A stretch of DNA of 64,000 nt from Oceanobacter mangrovi (GCF_019740315.1 NZ_JAHXZR010000002.1:126001-190000), one strand, 5' to 3'; shown: positions 7,506-16,566, counted from the stretch's first letter. Notes: a model not told the origin generated them from the letters alone. Program-made: numbers and translations.

Positions 7506-7575
7506 TTCTTCCTTCTTCCTTCTTCCTTCTTCCTTCTTCCTTCTTCCTTCTTCCTTCTTCCTTCTTCCTTCTTCC
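7506..7575. repeat. Heptanucleotide tandem repeat, 10 perfect copies
   Basis: The unit TTCTTCC is repeated exactly ten times without a mismatch in the space between the integron and flgB, about 108 bases before the flgB sigma-54 promoter. The purine and pyrimidine strands are fully segregated. No credible gene crosses it. Perfect copies suggest recent slippage, so copy number may vary between isolates. Confidence 0.95.
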
Positions 7576-7682
7576 TCGCGCAGCGGCAATCTGCCGTTTG
7601 CCTGCCAGCGGCAGCTTGCCGCTTTGAATCTGGTTTGCCGCTCTTGAATCCATAAACTACTGATAAATAAAGAAATTTATTT

Positions 7683-7699
7683 TTGGCACACTGGTTGCT
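7683..7699 (+). promoter_or_regulatory. Sigma-54 promoter of flgBCDE
   Basis: TTGGCACACTGGTTGCT matches the -24/-12 consensus TGGCAC-N5-TTGCW with GG and GC separated by exactly 10 bases. It lies about 40 bases upstream of the flgB start. Class II/III flagellar operons of polar flagellates commonly use RpoN with an FlrC/FleR-type activator. Confidence 0.88.
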
Positions 7700-7738
7700 G
7701 TAGTCACTGCATCAGAAGCTGTGACCGTGAGACAGACA

Positions 7739-8158
7739 ATGGCGGCAATCAATTTTTCCAACGCCCTGGGCGTACACGATGAAGCACTGCAGTTGCGTGG
7801 CAAGCGCGCTGAGGTGTTGGCCAATAACCTGGCGAATTCGGATACACCCGGATTCAAGGCGCGGGATTTCGATTTCCGTACGGCGCTGGATAACGCTGTT
7901 GAGCAGAGCAAGGTGGGCACCAGTCAGCAAACCGGTCTGGCGATGGAGCGCACTGCTGCTGGTCATATTGCCGGTCACGGTTATATCGAGGACGACCTCA
8001 GCTACCGCAATCCGATGCAACCGGCGATCGACGGTAACACGGTGGATTCGCAGATCGAGCAGGCGTTGTATGCCCGCAACAGTCTCGACTACAACGCGTC
8101 GTTTGAATTTCTGAGTGCCAAGTTCAAGGGCCTCAAAGGCGCGATCCGGGGAGAATAA
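7739..8158 (+). CDS. flgB: Flagellar basal-body rod protein FlgB
   Basis: A 139-residue proximal rod subunit, exported by the flagellar type III system and assembled in the periplasm. The N terminus (INFSNALGVHDEALQLRGKR) and the rod-family motif VLANNLANSDTPGFKARDF are clear, and the C terminus shows the usual helix. I start at ATG 7739 (MAAINFSNALG), because family members begin a few residues before this motif; an in-frame GTG at 7721 is possible. It heads the block flgB-flgC-flgD-flgE, with flgC starting 2 bases after its stop, and is preceded by a sigma-54 promoter. Confidence 0.95.
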   Translation: MAAINFSNALGVHDEALQLRGKRAEVLANNLANSDTPGFKARDFDFRTALDNAVEQSKVGTSQQTGLAMERTAAGHIAGHGYIEDDLSYRNPMQPAIDGNTVDSQIEQALYARNSLDYNASFEFLSAKFKGLKGAIRGE

Positions 8159-8160
8159 TC

Positions 8161-8607
8161 ATGTCACTGACCAACGTATTTGATATTGCCGGTTCCGGTA
8201 TGAGCGCCCAGTCGGTGCGAATGAACACCACTGCGTCCAACCTTGCCAACGCCGAAAGTGCGTCCAGCTCGGTGGATGAAACCTACCGAGCTCGCAAGCC
8301 CTGGTTTGCGGTGATGAAGCAGGAGCAGCTGAAGCTTAATGAAGACAACCAGTTCAGCGATCTCGACAGCAACATTGGTGTCGGCGTGCAGGTGCTGGGC
8401 ATCGTTGAGAAAGACTCGCCGCTGCAGGCGCGTTTTCAGCCCGACCACCCAATGGCCAACGAAGATGGCTATGTGTATTACCCCAACGTCAACGTGGTGG
8501 AAGAGATGACCGACATGATGTCGTCCTCCCGCAGTTATCAGATGAACGTTGAAGTGATGAAAACGGCCAAGCAAATGCTTACCCGCACACTGACGCTGGG
8601 ACAGTAA
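8161..8607 (+). CDS. flgC: Flagellar basal-body rod protein FlgC
   Basis: A 148-residue proximal rod protein. It has the N-terminal rod motif (IAGSGMSAQSVRMNTTASNLANAES) broken only by normal variation, and the conserved C-terminal helix NVVEEMTDMMSSSRSYQMN followed by KTAKQMLTRTLTLGQ. Length is normal for the family. A GGGGAG ribosome site precedes ATG 8161. It lies between flgB and flgD with only 2 and 10 bases of spacing, so the four genes are one operon. Confidence 0.96.
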   Translation: MSLTNVFDIAGSGMSAQSVRMNTTASNLANAESASSSVDETYRARKPWFAVMKQEQLKLNEDNQFSDLDSNIGVGVQVLGIVEKDSPLQARFQPDHPMANEDGYVYYPNVNVVEEMTDMMSSSRSYQMNVEVMKTAKQMLTRTLTLGQ

Positions 8608-8617
8608 GGAGAACACC

Positions 8618-9403
8618 ATGGCGATCACCGACGTAACCTCAGCCTCCGTGTTGGACCAGTATCGTACCAACACCAGTTCGGGTACTGGCACGGCCTCTAA
8701 CGAGTTGGGTCAGGATGCCTTTCTGGAGCTGATGGTTGCCCAGCTGAATAACCAGAACCCGCTTGATCCGATGGACAACCAGGCGTTTGTGGCCCAGCTG
8801 GCGCAGTTCTCCAGCGTCGAAGGGATCGATAATCTGAACAGTACGGTGGAAGCCATTTCGTCCGAGTTCTCGTCGTTCTCGGCATTGCAGGCCTCCAGTA
8901 TGGTGGGGCAGTCGGTGATCATCGACGGCAACACCACTGGTAGCCTGCGTCAGGATGGTGTGCTGAGCGCATCTACCAATCTGGACGCCAGTGCGACCGA
9001 CCTGACCATGACGGTTTACAACAGCGCTGGTCAGTTGCTGGAGCAATACGATCTGGGTAGCCACAGCGAAGGTGCCTTGTCTGTCCAGTGGGATGGTCTG
9101 AACCTGACCATGGACGGCCAGGCGGTCACCAATAACAACCTCAATCGCGATGAGTACCTCACCGACAGCAATGGTGAGCTGCTGCTCGATAGCAACGGCA
9201 ACGCGATTCTGGCGCCGTACGATGCTGGCCAATATCAGTTTGTGCTGACTGGTACCGTGGCGGGCAGTACCGAGCAGATGGCGATGAACATGAGCACCCG
9301 GGTTGAGAGCGTCACGCTGGCTTCGACAGGCGCAGTGACCCTTAACCTGACCGGAGGCCAGACCGCTGGCCTGTCCGATATCAGTCAGATTCTTGAAGAT
9401 TAA
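8618..9403 (+). CDS. flgD: Flagellar hook assembly protein FlgD
   Basis: A 261-residue hook cap (scaffold) protein. The N-terminal part has the family motif LGQDAFLELMVAQLNNQNPLDPMDN and then FVAQLAQFSSVEGI. A FlgD Ig-like/Tudor region follows (TMTVYNSAGQLLEQYDLG, YQFVLTGTV). It guides polymerisation of FlgE, the next gene, and is discarded afterwards. The FlgD here is slightly longer than the usual 220-230 residues, owing to an insertion near residues 170-205 (NRDEYLTDSNGELLLDSNGN). The start has AAGGAGA at the correct distance. Confidence 0.95.
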   Translation: MAITDVTSASVLDQYRTNTSSGTGTASNELGQDAFLELMVAQLNNQNPLDPMDNQAFVAQLAQFSSVEGIDNLNSTVEAISSEFSSFSALQASSMVGQSVIIDGNTTGSLRQDGVLSASTNLDASATDLTMTVYNSAGQLLEQYDLGSHSEGALSVQWDGLNLTMDGQAVTNNNLNRDEYLTDSNGELLLDSNGNAILAPYDAGQYQFVLTGTVAGSTEQMAMNMSTRVESVTLASTGAVTLNLTGGQTAGLSDISQILED

Positions 9404-9453
9404 CAGTAGACGAAAGGTGATTGGCCCAGTGCCATCAGTGAGAGGAACAGGTT

Positions 9454-12400
9454 ATGTCATTTAACATTGGTTTGAGCGGTCTGAACGCGGCATCTACAGA
9501 CCTTTCGGTTACTGGTAACAACATCGCCAACGCCAGTACGTCCGGCTTCAAAGAGTCGCGGACCGAGTTCGGCGACGTCTACACCAACTCGCTGCTGGGC
9601 AGCGGCCGAGCCAAAGTGGGTAGCGGTGTTTCGGTAGCAGATATTGCCCAGGAATTTACCCAGGGCAGCATCAGCTCGACTGACAATACCCTCGACCTGG
9701 CTATCGATGGCACCGGCTTTTTTGTGCTGAGCAGCAATGACACCCTCAGCTACACCCGTTCCGGTATCTTCTCGCTGGATAAAGACGGCAACGTCGTCGC
9801 CAATAATGGCGCTCACCTGCAAGGTTTTGCCGCTGACGAAAACGGCGAAATCGGTGGTGTGCTGCAGGATCTGACGATTGAAGTCAGCAGCCAGGCACCG
9901 CACCAGACTGAATTGGTGGAAGGTTCGATGAACATCGATGCCAGTGAACCTGTGCTGCAGGAAATCGGCTCTACGGTATCGACTACGGGTCTGGCAGTCG
10001 GTGTGGTGGATACCGGTTTGCCGGAATCCACCACGACCACCCTGTATCCGGCTGGTCAGCCAATGACCGGCGGCACTCCGGCAGAGCTGGCTTTTGCGAC
10101 TGACCTGTCCACCGTAGCCACCACAGGTTATGCATCCATTACCATGGATATTGATGCCAACGACGGCAATGGAGCCCAAACCGTGACCCTTACCGGCGTT
10201 GCTGCCGGTTCCACCGTCGCCAACGTGCTCAGTGATGTGCAGAGCGCCCTTAACAGCACCTTTGGTTCACAGCAATTTGTTGCCAGCCAGGGCACTTCCG
10301 GTGAGCTGGTGATTGAGCGTGCCGGTTATGCCGCCACCGACGGCAGCACCTTTACCATCAGCAGCACCACCGACTGGGACACTACCTTTGGTACCAATAC
10401 CGGCGTGGTAGACGGCACCGCCGGTGAACTGCTGTTTGTCGGCAACACGCCGATCAGCATTGATCTGTCGAGCGAACCGGGCACATCAACCACCACACGG
10501 ACTACTTCAACTCCGCCACTGGAAATTGTATCTGCAGACCCGGGGGAATACGCGTCACTGACTGGTGATGGCGTTTATCTGGCGCAGGACTTCAGCACTG
10601 CCAACGGCAATGTACTGGCCTTTACCGTTGCTACTGGCAATGGTTCGACCTACGGCATTCGTATTTCTGAAGCCGACTGGCAGTCTGCCGCACCAACCGA
10701 TTTCACCAGTATTTCCGCTACTGAGTTGGTCAGTGAAATCAACACCCAGATTGCCACCCTGACCACCACGCCGGATGTGGTTGTCTCCAACGTTGGTGGT
10801 TACCTGACCTTCGACGTGCAGGCACCGGCCAGTGCCGGTGATTATGTGCAGCTGGCCAATAACCAGTCTGGCTCTGTCGGCATGAACCTGGACGATCTCG
10901 GCTTCTCCTCATCTGCTCGTTACGACGCTGGTGTTGCGCCGATTGAAGCCAACAACGAATTCACCCTGGAAGTCACCAGTGACACCGGCAACGGTGCTGG
11001 CCCTTACACCATCATTATTCCAACCGGTACCTATGCCAGCCTGAGCGACCTGGCGAGTGAGATTCAGGATCAGATTGACACCTACATTGGCACCAGTGGT
11101 CTGGCCGACAAGGTCAGTGTTGAAGCCGTTGGCGGTCAGCTGGTATTCACCAACCTGAACACAGGTTCCGGCGAAGGCATCAGCATTGCGTCTACGACCA
11201 CCGAGCCGCAGGCGGTGTCGCTGCTGGGGCTGGACAGCCTGTATGAAGTGAGTGGGGTAGACGAGATCGACCGCACCAACAGCTTCCGTATCAACCTGAC
11301 TGTGCCATCACCAGACACCGAAGGCCGCAGTGGTTCGGTACTGATTTCACTGGATCAGGAAATCAACTCGGTACAGGAACTGGCATCCGCGATTAACGCC
11401 CAGCTCAACAGCCAGTCCAGCGATGATTACATCGGTGTTTTGGCCTATGCTGCTGAAGTAGAACCTGCGACAACTCCGGCCCAGTATCAGCTGGAGCTGC
11501 GCGCTACCGTCGAAGGTGAAGATTCCACCATCAGCATCACTAACGTCACGGCCAGCGGTGCTGACCTCGACGTAGCAGATCTGTACGCACTGCTGCAGGT
11601 TGACGCTTCTGATAGCACCCTGATGGTGGGCGGTGTTGAAGGAGTCAATAACGGTTACCCGGAAACCACTGTGACCCTGGTGGACCCGGACGGTAACGAA
11701 ACCCTGATCACCATTCCGGAATACAGCGAAGCCAACGAAATTGTCGCCTTGCTGAACGATGAACCCGGCATTACTGCGTCGGCCAGCACCACCGCAACCA
11801 TTACCGCCGCAGGCTACAACAGCCCAACTGGTGAGATGACCATTACGCTGAATGGCCAGACGCTGACCTCAACCACGCTGGAAGGTCTGGTGGAGGAAAT
11901 CAACGGCTACGCCACTACCTCGCTGCCAGGATTCAGTGCCGAACTGAATACCGATGGGGATCTGGAAATCAGCAGCCGCACCGGCCGTGATATCAATATC
12001 GAGATCGACTCAACGGTGGACACCGACTCGCTGGTGCTGATGGGTTCCGAGAACTCCGGCCAGTCTGTACTGGGTGGCAGCAGCTCCGCTGATCGTGCCG
12101 CCACTATTGGTGGTACCGTGAATATCGTGCTGAACGAAGGCTACACGTTGACCGACCCAAGCCCATCCGTGACTGGTATTTTCGGCAACCTGGATGAAAC
12201 CGAGTTCACCGATTACGCCTTGAACGTGTTCGATCCAACTGACTCGTCGACCTACAACCACGCGACCTCGATCAATATCTACGACAGCCAGGGTAACGCC
12301 CACGTAATGACCCAATACTTCGTCCATGAGCCGTCTACCGAAGCGGCTTCCGGTAACGAATGGGCCATGTACGTCACCGTGGATGGCGAAAACGTTGGCG

Positions 12401-13056
12401 ACCCGGATTACACCCTGGATTACCCGGCCAACCAGGAACCAACCCAGGCGCGCTTCACTATCTACTTCAACCAGGATGGCACCATCGACGAAGCTGCCAC
12501 CGGCGAAATGTACATCACCAACTGGGACCCGGTAGATGAGAATGGCGATCGTAATGGCGCGCTGGGCTCAATGAACGTACTGGAAGGCGGCCTGCCGCTG
12601 ACCACGCCGCCCAACAGCTCCAACTATCAGATCACCCTAGCTGGCACCACACTGTACGGCAGCGACTTCGCGGTTAACCGGGTTGATCAGGATGGTTACA
12701 CCACTGGTCGTCTGACTGGTCTGGAGATTGACCAGGATGGCGTTATTTTCGCCCAGTTCAGCAACGGCCAATCCCAGACGCTGGGTCAGGTGGCGCTGGC
12801 AGACTTCGTCAACCCGGATGGCCTGACCCCAATTGGGGATACTGCCTGGGCTGAAAGCTACGCCTCGGGTTCTGCCACCATCGGTGAGCCGAATACCGCG
12901 TCGCTGGGCCAGATTCAGTCAGCCGCGCTGGAAGACTCCAACGTCGACCTGTCAGAAGAGCTGGTGCAGCTGATCATTGCCCAGCGTAACTTCCAGGCCA
13001 ACGCCAAAACCATTGAAACCGCAGACCAGGTAACCCAGGCGATTCTGAATATCTGA
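9454..13056 (+). CDS. flgE: Flagellar hook protein FlgE, greatly enlarged
   Basis: A 1200-residue hook subunit. The N terminus (SFNIGLSGLNAASTDLSVTG, then NNIANASTSGFKESRTEF) and the C terminus (NVDLSEELVQLIIAQRNFQ, then ANAKTIETADQVTQ) are typical for FlgE and form the D0/D1 core. Between them about 800 residues of Thr/Ser-rich, beta-type sequence replace the usual D2 region; enterobacterial FlgE is about 400 residues. The insert contains repeated folds of similar style (…DLASEIQDQIDTYIG, ELASAINAQLNSQS, GLVEEINGYATTS), suggesting serial flagellin-hook-IN-like domains that project from the hook surface. The frame is open throughout with normal codon use, so this is not an assembly fusion. 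It is the last gene of the flgBCDE block. Confidence 0.95.
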   Translation: MSFNIGLSGLNAASTDLSVTGNNIANASTSGFKESRTEFGDVYTNSLLGSGRAKVGSGVSVADIAQEFTQGSISSTDNTLDLAIDGTGFFVLSSNDTLSYTRSGIFSLDKDGNVVANNGAHLQGFAADENGEIGGVLQDLTIEVSSQAPHQTELVEGSMNIDASEPVLQEIGSTVSTTGLAVGVVDTGLPESTTTTLYPAGQPMTGGTPAELAFATDLSTVATTGYASITMDIDANDGNGAQTVTLTGVAAGSTVANVLSDVQSALNSTFGSQQFVASQGTSGELVIERAGYAATDGSTFTISSTTDWDTTFGTNTGVVDGTAGELLFVGNTPISIDLSSEPGTSTTTRTTSTPPLEIVSADPGEYASLTGDGVYLAQDFSTANGNVLAFTVATGNGSTYGIRISEADWQSAAPTDFTSISATELVSEINTQIATLTTTPDVVVSNVGGYLTFDVQAPASAGDYVQLANNQSGSVGMNLDDLGFSSSARYDAGVAPIEANNEFTLEVTSDTGNGAGPYTIIIPTGTYASLSDLASEIQDQIDTYIGTSGLADKVSVEAVGGQLVFTNLNTGSGEGISIASTTTEPQAVSLLGLDSLYEVSGVDEIDRTNSFRINLTVPSPDTEGRSGSVLISLDQEINSVQELASAINAQLNSQSSDDYIGVLAYAAEVEPATTPAQYQLELRATVEGEDSTISITNVTASGADLDVADLYALLQVDASDSTLMVGGVEGVNNGYPETTVTLVDPDGNETLITIPEYSEANEIVALLNDEPGITASASTTATITAAGYNSPTGEMTITLNGQTLTSTTLEGLVEEINGYATTSLPGFSAELNTDGDLEISSRTGRDINIEIDSTVDTDSLVLMGSENSGQSVLGGSSSADRAATIGGTVNIVLNEGYTLTDPSPSVTGIFGNLDETEFTDYALNVFDPTDSSTYNHATSINIYDSQGNAHVMTQYFVHEPSTEAASGNEWAMYVTVDGENVGDPDYTLDYPANQEPTQARFTIYFNQDGTIDEAATGEMYITNWDPVDENGDRNGALGSMNVLEGGLPLTTPPNSSNYQITLAGTTLYGSDFAVNRVDQDGYTTGRLTGLEIDQDGVIFAQFSNGQSQTLGQVALADFVNPDGLTPIGDTAWAESYASGSATIGEPNTASLGQIQSAALEDSNVDLSEELVQLIIAQRNFQANAKTIETADQVTQAILNI

Positions 13057-13248
13057 TGAGGCCTGTGAGGGGGTAGTCCAGGCATGCCTGGACCCTACAA
13101 ATCACCGGTTCGCAGGGGCATGACATATGGCCCTGCCAATATGATGAATATATCTATCTGCGTAGGGTCAGGAGATGTCCTGATAAACACGCTAATTGGC
13201 AGCAAGACGGTCTTCAGGTTACCCTGAACGGCTAATCAAGGAGCCCGT
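13057..13248. repeat. Palindromic repeat pair between flgE and the acetyltransferase gene
   Basis: Two members of the dispersed palindrome family lie here. GTCCAGGCATGCCTGGAC at 13076-13093 is perfect and followed by CCTAC. GTAGGGTCAGGAGATGTCCTGA at 13162-13183 is imperfect and inverted in layout. They may act as transcription attenuators after flgE. A ribosome site AAGGAG precedes the next gene. Confidence 0.75.
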
Positions 13249-13755
13249 ATGTCTGCCAATTCCACCTCACCTGTTATCGACATTCGCAAGGTTGATTACA
13301 ACGATCCACAACAAGCCGCTGCACTGGTCGAACTGCTTAACGACTACGCTATAGACCCAATGGGCGGTGGTGAACCGCTGACGGCAGAAGTTTGCCGCCA
13401 GTTACCGCAGCGCCTCTCAGCCATCAGCCATGCCTACAGCTGGATTGCCTGGGTCGACGGCCAGCCAGCTGGTTTGGTTAACGTGTTCGGCGCATTTTCT
13501 ACCTTTAAGGCCAAACCGATCCTCAATATCCACGACATCACTGTGAAGAAAAGCTTCCGAGGCCTTGGACTCAGCCAGAAGCTGCTGCAAGTGGTGGAAG
13601 ATCTGGCTCGTGAACAAGGCTGCTGCAAGGTGACGCTGGAAGTACTGTCCAACAATGACGTTGCCAAAAACGCCTACCAGAAATTTGGCTTTGCCGGTTA
13701 CGAACTCGACCCGGCTGCCGGTCATGCGCTGTTCTGGCAGAAGTTTCTGGATTAA
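13249..13755 (+). CDS. GNAT-family N-acetyltransferase
   Basis: A 168-residue GNAT protein. The acetyl-CoA-binding motif A is present (ITVKKSFRGLGLSQKLL, about residues 99-115), followed by the motif B region VTLEVLSNNDVAKNAYQKFG. The product would transfer an acetyl group to an unknown amine. It interrupts the flagellar cluster between flgE and flgF, and is bracketed by palindromic repeats on both sides, which suggests that it arrived with them as a later insertion. No flagellar role is implied by its sequence; a role in modifying flagellar proteins is possible but unsupported. Confidence 0.88.
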   Translation: MSANSTSPVIDIRKVDYNDPQQAAALVELLNDYAIDPMGGGEPLTAEVCRQLPQRLSAISHAYSWIAWVDGQPAGLVNVFGAFSTFKAKPILNIHDITVKKSFRGLGLSQKLLQVVEDLAREQGCCKVTLEVLSNNDVAKNAYQKFGFAGYELDPAAGHALFWQKFLD

Positions 13756-13791
13756 CCGCGTTGTGATGGGCATGGCCCATCCTGCTCGTTT

Positions 13792-14043
13792 GGCATTACC
13801 ACGCAAGAGCGCGGGTGTAGGGTCGGGACATGTCCCGACAGCCACGGTGATGACACCAAAGGCTGTTGTCCAGGCATGCCTGGACCCTACGGAATAAACT
13901 CCCCTGTATCACCCGTTTGGCATTACCACGCAACAGCGTGGGTGTGGGGTCGGGACATGTCCCGACGCCACGGTGATGATACCAAAGGCTGTTGTCCAGG
14001 CATGCCTGGACCCTACGGAATAAACTCCCCTGTATCACCCGGT
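13792..14043. repeat. Tandem duplication of a ~126-base unit carrying two palindromes
   Basis: The segment from about 13792 to 13918 is repeated almost exactly from about 13919 to 14043. Each unit contains GTCGGGACATGTCCCGAC (13822-13839; 13949-13966) and GTCCAGGCATGCCTGGAC (13868-13885; 13994-14011), both perfect 18-base palindromes, the first preceded by GTAGGG or GTGGG and the second followed by CCTAC. Nothing here codes for protein. Confidence 0.9.
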
Positions 14044-14187
14044 TGGGCCGTGCCCAACAAGCCAGTCAAAATCCCGTCTTCTGCAACCCACGAAATAGCG
14101 GCAATACCGTGCCGCTATTTTGACTTTTGATTTTCAAAATCCCGCCAAAATTCAGTCAACCTATTGAAAAACATACGAAAAATATAA

Positions 14188-14204
14188 CTGGCACGACTAC
14201 TGCT
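14188..14204 (+). promoter_or_regulatory. Sigma-54 promoter of flgFGHI
   Basis: CTGGCACGACTACTGCT fits the -24/-12 consensus with GG and GC 10 bases apart. It lies about 80 bases upstream of flgF, giving this block its own promoter after the insertion that separates it from flgE. Confidence 0.85.
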
Positions 14205-14281
14205 TTATTCCATCCAAAGGCAGGTAAATCACCTGCAGGAATCACAAGAGCAGCCGCCTTTTGCGCTGCGCGGGAGGAAGA

Positions 14282-15028
14282 ATGGATAGGGCACTGTACA
14301 TCGCCATGTCTGGCGCCAAGCAGAACACCTATGGTCAGGCGGCACACGCCAACAACCTGGCCAACGCCAGCACCACGGGCTTTCGGTCGGACTACACCCA
14401 GAGCCGGGCGATGGGAGTTTTCGGCGAGCATTTTCCGACCCGTGCCTACGCATTGACCGAGCGGCCTGCCAGTGATTTCCGCGAAGGACCATTAATGGAA
14501 ACCGGCCGCCGTATGGACGTCGCGCTGGAAGGCGAAGGCTGGTTTGCGGTAGTCGGCCCGGATGGTCAGGAAGCCTATACCCGCGCTGGTGATCTCAGCG
14601 TCGACCCGGATGGCCGTTTGCTCAATGGCCAGGGCCTGCAAATGATTGGCGAGGGAGGCCCGATTGTGCTGGAGCCTTACACCGCTATTGAAGTCAGCCG
14701 TGCTGGTATCGTTACCATTCAGCCAGCCGGTGAACAGCCGGTCGGGGTTGCCGAACCGGTACAGATGAAGCTGGTGAACCCGGACTACAAACAGCTGGAA
14801 AAAGGCGAAGACGGCCTGTTCCGGTTCCGTGATCCGGCTACGCCACCGGCTCAGGCCGACCCGAACGTGACCCTGGTAAACGGTTTTATTGAAGGCAGTA
14901 ACGTTAACGCTGTTAGCGAACTGACCGACCTGATCGCACTGAACCGTCAGTACGAGATGCAGGTAAAACTCATGAAAAATGTTGATGAAAACGCGGCGGC
15001 AACCACCCAGTTGCTGCAAGGCCAGTAA
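14282..15028 (+). CDS. flgF: Flagellar basal-body rod protein FlgF
   Basis: A 248-residue proximal rod protein. It starts MDRALYIAMSGAKQN, with the rod-family motif AHANNLANASTTGFRSD, and ends with the conserved helix SNVNAVSELTDLIALNRQYE followed by MQVKLMKNVDENAAATTQLL. ATG 14282 follows GGGAGGAAG, a strong ribosome site, and gives the normal family length. It opens the second flagellar block and is followed by flgG after 25 bases. Confidence 0.96.
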   Translation: MDRALYIAMSGAKQNTYGQAAHANNLANASTTGFRSDYTQSRAMGVFGEHFPTRAYALTERPASDFREGPLMETGRRMDVALEGEGWFAVVGPDGQEAYTRAGDLSVDPDGRLLNGQGLQMIGEGGPIVLEPYTAIEVSRAGIVTIQPAGEQPVGVAEPVQMKLVNPDYKQLEKGEDGLFRFRDPATPPAQADPNVTLVNGFIEGSNVNAVSELTDLIALNRQYEMQVKLMKNVDENAAATTQLLQGQ

Positions 15029-15053
15029 GCCCAGCCAAGCGAGGTAAGCCATT

Positions 15054-15839
15054 ATGATGAACGCACTCTGGATCAGTAAAACCGGGCTGGAAGCACAGGA
15101 TCTGGCGCTCAGCACCACGTCCAACAACCTGGCCAACGTTGCCACCACCGGTTTCAAGAAAGACCGGCCGGTATTTGAAGATCTGCTGTATCAAATCGAC
15201 CGTCAGCCCGGAGCCAATAGCTCCGCCGACACTCGTTTGCCGTCTGGCCTGCAGCTGGGGACCGGGGTGCGTACCGCTGGCACCCAGAAGGTATTTACCG
15301 AAGGCTCACTGCAGCTCACTGACCAGCCGTTAGACGTGGCGATTAACGGTCGCGGCTTTTTCCAGATTCAGCTGCCAGACGGCAATATTGGCTACACCCG
15401 CGACGGTACTTTCCATATCAATGACGAAGGCACTGTGGTGAACGTCAACGGCTACCCGCTGGAGCCACAGATCACCATTCCCGATCAGGCCAACGAAGTC
15501 ACCATCAGCCGTGACGGTATCGTCCAGGCCACGCTGCAGAACGATCCAACCCCGATTGATCTGGGCCAGATCGAAACCACCGACTTTATCAACCCGGCTG
15601 GCTTGCAGGCTACCGGTGGAAACCTGTTCCTTGAAACCGCTGCCAGCGGTGCGCCACAAGTCGGCGTGCCGAGTGAAGCGGGTTTTGGCTCGCTGGAGCA
15701 GGGCGCGCTGGAAAACTCCAACGTCGAAGTGGTGGAGGAGCTGGTGAAAATGATCACCGTCCAGCGCTCCTACGAAATGAACTCCAAAGTGGTTTCTGCG
15801 GCCGATCAGATGCTGCAGTTCCTGACCCAGAACGTGTAA
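15054..15839 (+). CDS. flgG: Flagellar distal rod protein FlgG
   Basis: A 261-residue distal rod subunit with the typical start (ALWISKTGLEAQDLALSTTS), the motif NNLANVATTGFKKDRPVFED with the FlgG-specific LLYQ, and the C-terminal helix SNVEVVEELVKMITVQRSYE. Length matches FlgG of other gammaproteobacteria. Two adjacent ATGs (15054 and 15057) are possible; GAGGT lies 8 bases before the first. Confidence 0.97.
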   Translation: MMNALWISKTGLEAQDLALSTTSNNLANVATTGFKKDRPVFEDLLYQIDRQPGANSSADTRLPSGLQLGTGVRTAGTQKVFTEGSLQLTDQPLDVAINGRGFFQIQLPDGNIGYTRDGTFHINDEGTVVNVNGYPLEPQITIPDQANEVTISRDGIVQATLQNDPTPIDLGQIETTDFINPAGLQATGGNLFLETAASGAPQVGVPSEAGFGSLEQGALENSNVEVVEELVKMITVQRSYEMNSKVVSAADQMLQFLTQNV

Positions 15840-15855
15840 TCCGGTGAGGTGGCCC

Positions 15856-16566
15856 ATGCGACTGTTGCAATCACTCACGGCTGACATCAAGGTCTTGTGG
15901 CTGGTGGCTGCTGTGCTGCTGGCCAGCGGCTGCACCTCGGTGCCGCTGGAACGCGATGTGTTTCCCAACGACCCGAACTTTGCGCCGGTTTCTGCCCAGA
16001 GCTTGCAGCCGCCACCGAACGTGACCGGCTCGCTGTTTCAGGCCAATTATTCCAACGGCCTATACACCGACCAGCAGGCACGGCGGGTCGGAGACATCAT
16101 TACGGTGATTTTTGACGAGCAATATCAGTCGAGCAAATCGGCCCAGACCAAGGCAGACAAGTCATCGACCAACAGCATGGGCGCCGGCACGGTATTGGGT
16201 GTAACGCCGGGGTTGCGTAACCTCAATCTGGGTGTAGAAACCAGCTCAGACCGGCAGTTTACCGGCAAGGGCGAGGCGGACCGTTCCAACAGCCTGTCGG
16301 GCCAGGTGAGTGTGTCGATTGCCGAAGTGCTGCCCAACGGCATCCTCCGTATCCGTGGTGAAAAATGGCTGACGCTGAGCGACGGTGACGAGTTTATTCG
16401 TATCGTTGGGCTGATCCGGCCGCAAGACATCACGCCAGACAATACCGTGCCGTCCAGCAAGGTGGCCGATGCCCGAATCTCTTTCGGCGGTCGCGGCAAT
16501 CTGAACAACTCTACCCAGCAGGGCTGGGGTGACCGGATTCTGAATTCGCCCTGGTGGCCGTTCTGA
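15856..16566 (+). CDS. flgH: Flagellar L-ring lipoprotein FlgH
   Basis: A 236-residue outer-membrane lipoprotein forming the L ring. The lipoprotein signal ends in LLASGC (Cys about residue 26), followed by the family segments GDIITVIFDEQYQSSKSAQT, LSGQVSVSIAEVLPNGILRI and RGEKWLTLSDGDEFIRIVG. ATG 15856 (MRLLQSLTAD) was preferred over the in-frame GTG 15844 because GAGGT lies right before it. It lies 16 bases after flgG and works with FlgI, encoded next. Confidence 0.96.
   Translation: MRLLQSLTADIKVLWLVAAVLLASGCTSVPLERDVFPNDPNFAPVSAQSLQPPPNVTGSLFQANYSNGLYTDQQARRVGDIITVIFDEQYQSSKSAQTKADKSSTNSMGAGTVLGVTPGLRNLNLGVETSSDRQFTGKGEADRSNSLSGQVSVSIAEVLPNGILRIRGEKWLTLSDGDEFIRIVGLIRPQDITPDNTVPSSKVADARISFGGRGNLNNSTQQGWGDRILNSPWWPF

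Noticed and set aside
7353-7655. Overlapping open frames on both strands across the heptamer repeat
   Set aside because: They owe their length to the TTCTTCC repeat, which stays open in all frames, and encode low-complexity chains.
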